From Xanthobacteraceae bacterium (GTDB lineage: Bacteria > Pseudomonadota > Alphaproteobacteria > Rhizobiales > Xanthobacteraceae): DNA of 18,193 nt. The translations under genes and the position numbers were made by a program. The DNA lies in assembly GCA_030040825.1 (NCBI GenBank), contig JASHSY010000024.1:1-18193 (forward strand). The letters run 5' to 3'. Below are positions 15,025 through 18,193 of the stretch, piece after piece. Position 1 is the stretch's first letter, and each line of letters opens with the position of its first letter. A model generated the notes under the pieces. It saw nothing but the letters and a program-made list of their open reading frames with translations, searched no databases and was not told where the DNA came from.

Positions 15025-15846
15025 ATGCGCATTCTGTTCGTCGGCGATGTGGTCGGCCGCAGCGGGCGGACTGTCGTCACCGAGCGCTTGCCCGGTCTCA
15101 TTCGCGATTGGAAACTTGATTTCGTTGCGATCAATGGCGAGAACGCGGCCGGCGGTTTCGGCATCACCGAAGCGATCTATCGCGAATTGGTCGATGCCGG
15201 CGCGGACGCCATCACCGGTGGCAATCATTCCTGGGATCAAAAAGAAGCGCTCGTCTTCATTGAACGTGCGCCGCAGCTGCTTCGCCCGATCAATTTCCCA
15301 ACCGGCACGCCTGGCCGCGGTATGGCCTTGTGCGAAACCAAGGGCGGTGCGCGCGTCTTGCTGGTCAACGTTATGGGCCGTATTTTCATGGATCCGCTGG
15401 ACGATCCGTTCGCCGCTATCGATCGCGAGCTTGCGGCGTGCCCGTTGCGGCACCGCGCCGACGCCATCGTGATCGATTTTCACGGCGAAGCGACCAGCGA
15501 GAAGCAGGCGATGGGCCATTTCTGCGACGGCCGTGCCAGCCTCGTGGTCGGGACCCACACGCATACACCGACGGCAGATTTGCGCATCCTGTCCGGCGGG
15601 ACCGCATTCATGAGCGATGTCGGTATGACCGGCGACTACGATTCGGTCATCGGCATGGTCAAGGACGAACCGCTGCAACGCTTCACCCGCCGCATCACGT
15701 CCGGCCGCTTTGAGGCCGCTTCCGGCGAGGCGACGCTGTGCGGGGTTGCGGTTGAAACCGATCCGAAAACCGGCTTGGCGGTGCGTGTCGCGCCGGTGCG
15801 GCTCGGCGGCAGACTGGAACAGGCCACCCCCGCCTTCTGGGCTTGA
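15025..15846 (+). CDS. YmdB-family metallophosphoesterase (2',3'-cyclic nucleotide phosphodiesterase)
   Basis: A 273-residue di-metal phosphoesterase of the TIGR00282/YmdB type. The metal ligands fall exactly where expected: Asp8 (VGDVVGRSGR), Glu39-Asn40 (INGENAAGG), Asn67-His68 (GGNHSWD), the later DFHGEATSEK histidine and the THTHTPTAD pair. The characteristic MSDVGMTGDYDSVIGM is also present. In Bacillus subtilis YmdB cleaves cyclic nucleotide phosphates and affects biofilm and motility switching; in alphaproteobacteria the role is unknown. The ATG at 15025 gives MRILFVGDVVG, the family N-terminus, 2 bases after the fthC stop; an earlier TTG at 15019 is unlikely. Cotranscription with fthC is probable. 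Confidence 0.88.
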   Translation: MRILFVGDVVGRSGRTVVTERLPGLIRDWKLDFVAINGENAAGGFGITEAIYRELVDAGADAITGGNHSWDQKEALVFIERAPQLLRPINFPTGTPGRGMALCETKGGARVLLVNVMGRIFMDPLDDPFAAIDRELAACPLRHRADAIVIDFHGEATSEKQAMGHFCDGRASLVVGTHTHTPTADLRILSGGTAFMSDVGMTGDYDSVIGMVKDEPLQRFTRRITSGRFEAASGEATLCGVAVETDPKTGLAVRVAPVRLGGRLEQATPAFWA

Positions 15847-15901
15847 GTTTCGACCCGCTGCTGCATTATTTCCTGACTGGCAAACGCTGCGGAAGTCGAT
15901 C

Positions 15902-16648
15902 ATGGCCGGACATTCGCAATTCAAGAATATCATGCACCGCAAGGGGCGGCAGGACGCGGCCAAGTCCAAGCTGTTCGGCAAGCTCGCGCGCGAAATCACC
16001 GTCTCCGCAAAAATGGGCGTGCCCGATCCGGATATGAATGCCCGGCTGCGTGCCGCCATCATCGCGGCGCGGGCGGAAAATATGCCGAAGGACAATATCG
16101 AACGCGCCGTCAAGAAAGCGGTAGGCGGAGAAGGCGAGAATTACGAGCAAATCCGTTACGAAGGCTACGGACCCGGCGGCGTCGCCGTCATTGTCGAAGT
16201 ATTGACCGACAACCGCAACCGCACCGCAGGCGACGTGCGCGCGACCTTCACCAAAAGTGGCGGCAACCTCGCCGAAACCGGCGCGGTGTCGTTCATGTTC
16301 GATCATGTCGGCGTTATCGAATACGATGCCAAGGCGGCGAGCGCGGACGCGATGTTCGAGGCGGCGCTGGAGGCCGGCGCCGACGACGTGACATCAAGCG
16401 AGAACGGTCACGAAATCTATGTGGCCCAGGATCGTTTCGGTTCGGTCGCCAAGGCGCTGGAAGCAAAATTCGGCGAGCCGCGCAAGTCGGCCTTGGTCTG
16501 GCGGCCGCAAAACACCGTCGCGGTCGACGACGAGCAGGGCGAGAAGGTCATCAAGCTGATCGACAGCCTCAACGAGCACGATGACGTGCAAAATGTTTAC
16601 GCCAACTTCGAGGTTTCCGACGCGCTGCTAGACCGGTTGAGCGCTTAA
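15902..16648 (+). CDS. yebC: YebC/PmpR family regulatory protein
   Basis: A 248-residue cytoplasmic protein of the YebC/TACO1 family. It starts with the signature MAGHSQFKNIMHRKGRQDAAK and continues with AARAENMPKDNIERAVKKA and YEGYGPGGVAVIVEVLTDNRNRT. The three-domain layout and length are normal. Members have been described as transcription regulators (PmpR) and more recently as ribosome-associated factors that help translate proline-rich stretches. The frame is open for 64 codons upstream, but that is antiparallel noise inside the YmdB-family gene; the ATG at 15902, preceded by GGAAG, is the correct start. Its usual neighbour ruvC follows, but here an inverted two-gene module intervenes. 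It ends 3 bases from the stop of the convergent DUF5615 gene. Confidence 0.95.
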   Translation: MAGHSQFKNIMHRKGRQDAAKSKLFGKLAREITVSAKMGVPDPDMNARLRAAIIAARAENMPKDNIERAVKKAVGGEGENYEQIRYEGYGPGGVAVIVEVLTDNRNRTAGDVRATFTKSGGNLAETGAVSFMFDHVGVIEYDAKAASADAMFEAALEAGADDVTSSENGHEIYVAQDRFGSVAKALEAKFGEPRKSALVWRPQNTVAVDDEQGEKVIKLIDSLNEHDDVQNVYANFEVSDALLDRLSA

Positions 16649-16651
16649 GCG

Positions 16652-16966
16652 CTAAACTCGCAACTCAACCACGTCCCCTGGGCGCAGTTGATTTACCGCG
16701 TCCCAAATCCGTCTCTCGTGAACCTGAATTTGTCGCCAATTTGTCGTCGGCAGCACTAAAATCGCCAGCCGACGGCTCCCAAGGTTTTGTTGATGGCGGA
16801 TATTTTGGTCCGTCGTGATGATTGCATCGAATTCTTTCTCGGCTGCTGACAGGAGACTGCCATTGTCGAGCTCGCTCCATCCCATTTCGTGGGCTGTCGA
16901 AACCACGTGACCGACCAAGGCGTGGCGAAGCGGTGCCGGTGTTCCATGATCAAAAAGTATTTTCAC
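16652..16966 (-). CDS. DUF5615 PIN-like protein, probable toxin of a TA-like pair
   Basis: A 104-residue protein of the DUF5615 (Mut7-C/PIN-like) family. The pattern is the N-terminal strand MKILFDHGTP with Asp6, a HxVxxxxExG-like segment (VVSTAHEMGWSELDNG, Asp34) and the IITTDQNI motif with Asp53. Those acids are placed like a PIN-type metal site, so an RNase activity like VapC toxins is plausible but unproven. Residues after about 70 (LAILVLPTTNW) match the family's C-terminal strand. The start is a GTG, 22 bases after the DUF433 gene's stop, with no clear ribosome-binding site. DUF433 and DUF5615 genes commonly occur as pairs. It converges on yebC, with 3 bases between stop codons. Confidence 0.8.
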   Translation of the reverse strand: MKILFDHGTPAPLRHALVGHVVSTAHEMGWSELDNGSLLSAAEKEFDAIITTDQNIRHQQNLGSRRLAILVLPTTNWRQIQVHERRIWDAVNQLRPGDVVELRV

Positions 16967-16988
16967 GTGACGATGACGGCTTGCACGC

Positions 16989-17204
16989 TCACGTCACCAG
17001 ACTTTGCTCGGCGTGCCGCAGCACAAGCTCGACCTGCTCGCGCGTCACCCCGGGGAACCATTCCAAAAATTCGTCAATCCCGGCGCCACCTTCCAGATTT
17101 TCAAACAATGCCCGGACCGGGATGCGCGTGTGCTTGAAAAGCCACTCGCCGCCGCCCTTTCCGGGCAAACGTTCCACCGCGGAACAGTCGTTCCAATCGA
17201 GCAT
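16989..17204 (-). CDS. DUF433 protein, probable antitoxin of a TA-like pair
   Basis: A 71-residue DUF433 protein, a short family with a winged/HTH-like fold thought to be VapB-like antitoxins or DNA-binding repressors. Recognisable parts are the central TRIPVRALFENLEGGAGIDEFLEWFPGVTREQVELVLRHA (about residues 26-65, family pattern: G-T-R-I-x-V-x-x-L-x-x-L, then F-x-x-F-P-x-(V/L)-(T/S)-x-x-Q-(V)). The start ATG lies 6 bases after a good -10 box, so the transcript appears leaderless. It is the first gene of the pair and is expressed from a promoter shared back to back with ruvC. By analogy it may bind the palindrome at 17235-17254 and repress its own operon. Confidence 0.8.
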   Translation of the reverse strand: MLDWNDCSAVERLPGKGGGEWLFKHTRIPVRALFENLEGGAGIDEFLEWFPGVTREQVELVLRHAEQSLVT

Positions 17205-17210
17205 CCGTTG

Positions 17211-17239
17211 ATTCTAGGTGGGGTGGTCGGAATCGGCAA
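17211..17239 (-). promoter_or_regulatory. promoter of the DUF433/DUF5615 pair (TTGCCG-17-TAGAAT)
   Basis: On the minus strand TTGCCG (17234-17239) and TAGAAT (17211-17216) are separated by exactly 17 bases. The start codon lies 6 bases past the -10, so +1 falls at or next to the A of the ATG and the mRNA would be leaderless. Confidence 0.6.
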
Positions 17240-17254
17240 GTTTGGAAGCTTGCC
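17235..17254. promoter_or_regulatory. palindrome shared by two divergent promoters
   Basis: GGCAAG (17235-17240) and CTTGCC (17249-17254) are perfect inverted arms around an 8-base centre. Read on the minus strand the left arm gives most of the -35 box of the DUF433 gene; read on the plus strand the right arm gives most of the -35 box of ruvC. A dimeric repressor bound here would cover both. Confidence 0.5.
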
Positions 17255-17277
17255 TGAGCCGGCGGTGGGTTTATCAA
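17250..17277 (+). promoter_or_regulatory. candidate ruvC promoter (TTGCCT-16-TATCAA)
   Basis: On the plus strand TTGCCT (17250-17255) is followed after 16 bases by TATCAA (17272-17277). Transcription would begin near 17284, only a few bases before the ruvC ATG at 17288, consistent with the absence of a Shine-Dalgarno sequence in front of ruvC. Confidence 0.45.
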
Positions 17278-17287
17278 TTCCACTGGC

Positions 17288-17812
17288 ATGACGCGTCCGA
17301 TTCGCATTCTTGGCATCGATCCGGGACTTCGCCGCACCGGCTGGGGTATCGTTGAGATTGCCGGCAACCGGCTTGGTTTTCTCGGCTGCGGCTCGGTGAC
17401 GACGAACAATCAGGAGTCGCTGGCGGCGCGGCTGGTCGTCATCCACGACAGCTTGATGCGCATTCTCGACGAATTTCGTCCAGACGAAGCCGCCGTCGAG
17501 GCGACCTTCGTGAACAAGGACGCCAAGGCGACGCTTAAGCTCGGCCAGGCGCGCGGCATTGCCATCGTGGTGCCGGCCAAAGCTGGCGTACCGGTGTCAG
17601 AATACGCGCCCAATTTGGTGAAAAAGAGCATCGTCGGCGCCGGCCATGGCGACAAGGCGCAAATCCGCATGATGATCGGCGTGCTGCTGCCCAAGGCCGA
17701 CCCGTCTTCCGACGACGCCGCCGATGCGCTCGCTGTCGCGGTGACGCACGCGCATCACCGGCAGAGCGTCACAATCAAAGTATTAAAACCGGCTCTTGAG
17801 AGGTTCGCATGA
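17288..17812 (+). CDS. ruvC: crossover junction endodeoxyribonuclease RuvC
   Basis: A 174-residue nuclease that resolves Holliday junctions with the RuvAB branch-migration motor. All four catalytic acids of the RNase-H fold are in place: Asp11 (GIDPGLRRTGWG), Glu71 (AAVEATF), Asp143 and Asp146 (DDAADALAVAVTH). The conserved AKATLKLGQARG and the Lys-rich VKKSIVGAGHGDKAQ are also seen. Length is normal. There is no good ribosome-binding site, and a promoter ends just upstream, so translation may be from a nearly leaderless mRNA. Its stop codon overlaps the start of a 98-residue protein by ATGA; ruvA follows that. Confidence 0.97.
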   Translation: MTRPIRILGIDPGLRRTGWGIVEIAGNRLGFLGCGSVTTNNQESLAARLVVIHDSLMRILDEFRPDEAAVEATFVNKDAKATLKLGQARGIAIVVPAKAGVPVSEYAPNLVKKSIVGAGHGDKAQIRMMIGVLLPKADPSSDDAADALAVAVTHAHHRQSVTIKVLKPALERFA

Positions 17813-18105
17813 AAACGCAGACACCGGCACCAACTGTGGCCTGTTACTTTCTTCCAGTCGATCTGCCTAACCAACCGCTTTACGTCTTTTGGTGCCCCTT
17901 CTGCGATAAGTGGCACTCACACGGCGCTGGTGAAGGCCATCGCACGGCCCACTGCATTTCAGGCCCGTTCCGCGACACCGGCTATAATCTGAAGTGCATC
18001 GGAATGTTTCCGGCTCATCTCGAAAAGAAGTCAGGCGGACTTAGAAAAGTCTCGCGGCTTCGGCTAGTGAATGATGAAACGGGTCGGCCTACTGCAAAAC
18101 GATGA
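17809..18105 (+). CDS. Cys/His-rich small protein inserted between ruvC and ruvA
   Basis: This 98-residue protein is not one I can name. Residues 25-49 carry a dense set of possible zinc ligands: Cys29-Pro-Phe-Cys32, His36, His38, His44, His48 and Cys49, in the pattern WCPFCxxWHxHGxGxGHRxxHC; Cys63 follows. The rest is polar, with a basic C-terminus and no signal peptide or membrane helix. I recall similar short proteins with this pattern in actinobacteria and phages, but cannot confirm it. It overlaps ruvC upstream and ruvA downstream, each by ATGA, and has a good GAGAGG ribosome-binding site 5 bases before its ATG. It should therefore be made together with RuvC and RuvA. Functions in DNA repair are possible, but it may simply be an acquired gene. 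Confidence 0.7.
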   Translation: MKTQTPAPTVACYFLPVDLPNQPLYVFWCPFCDKWHSHGAGEGHRTAHCISGPFRDTGYNLKCIGMFPAHLEKKSGGLRKVSRLRLVNDETGRPTAKR

Positions 18106-18193
18106 TCGGTAAGCTCAAAGGCATCATCGATTCTTACGGCGAAGATTTCGTCATCGTCGACGTCAATGGCGTCGGCTATCAGGTGCATTGCTC
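18102..18193 (+). CDS. ruvA: Holliday junction branch migration protein RuvA (5' part)
   Basis: Only the first 30 codons are inside the window. They read MIGKLKGIIDSYGEDFVIVDVNGVGYQVHC, the typical N-terminal OB-fold start of RuvA, which binds four-way DNA junctions and recruits the RuvB motor. The ATG at 18102 overlaps the stop of the 98-residue gene (ATGA). The gene runs off the right end of the window, so its completeness cannot be judged. Confidence 0.93.
   Translation, partial: MIGKLKGIIDSYGEDFVIVDVNGVGYQVHC

Noticed and set aside
14860..16113. 417-codon minus-strand open frame across fthC, the YmdB-family gene and yebC
   Set aside because: It is antisense to three well-supported genes and shows biased, low-information composition.

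Overview
The window is GC-rich, densely coded alphaproteobacterial chromosome. Gene content and order point to the Hyphomicrobiales (Rhizobiales), probably near the Nitrobacteraceae/Xanthobacteraceae. The clues are an RcdA-type CtrA-degradation adaptor, a zinc-free L31, a tkt-gap-pgk-fda block, a DUF4164-zapA-6S RNA-fthC block, and yebC close to ruvC and ruvA. This placement is inference from gene content, not from a phylogeny.

Layout. (1) 1-2331: rcdA (+) converges on rpmE (-) across a small hairpin. rpmE is divergent from a YajR-like MFS transporter that carries a C-terminal YAM-like domain. (2) 2408-4878 (-): a three-gene unit with a MotA/ExbB-like four-helix membrane protein, a MotB-like protein with one membrane helix, a coiled coil and an OmpA domain, and a GNAT acetyltransferase. 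(3) 5019-7493 (-): a strongly diverged ThiE-fold protein, a secreted Sel1-repeat protein overlapping it by ATGA, and an inositol-monophosphatase family enzyme. (4) 7490-7621: a 132 bp palindromic intergenic repeat. (5) 7674-13267 (-): tkt, gap, pgk and class I aldolase fda, a block of central carbon (Calvin/glycolysis/pentose phosphate) enzymes. (6) 13487-16648 (+): a DUF4164 coiled-coil protein, zapA, a 6S RNA in the classical zapA-fthC gap, fthC, a YmdB-type phosphodiesterase and yebC. (7) 16652-17204 (-): a DUF433/DUF5615 toxin-antitoxin-like pair inserted between yebC and ruvC. (8) 17288-18193 (+): ruvC, a 98-residue Cys/His-rich protein of unknown function wedged in by ATGA overlaps on both sides, and the start of ruvA.

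Most of the window is housekeeping. The parts that deserve attention are: the shared divergent promoter between the toxin-antitoxin-like pair and ruvC, where one palindrome supplies both -35 boxes and both transcripts look leaderless or nearly so; the Cys/His protein inside ruvC-ruvA; the uncharacterised motor-like MotA/MotB pair; and the ThiE-fold protein that has lost most of its active-site signatures. I found no CRISPR array, insertion sequence, prophage, tRNA or rRNA, and no complete defence system. There is no gene-free stretch longer than 300 bases; the longest, about 220 bases at 13268-13486, holds the divergent tkt/DUF4164 promoters.
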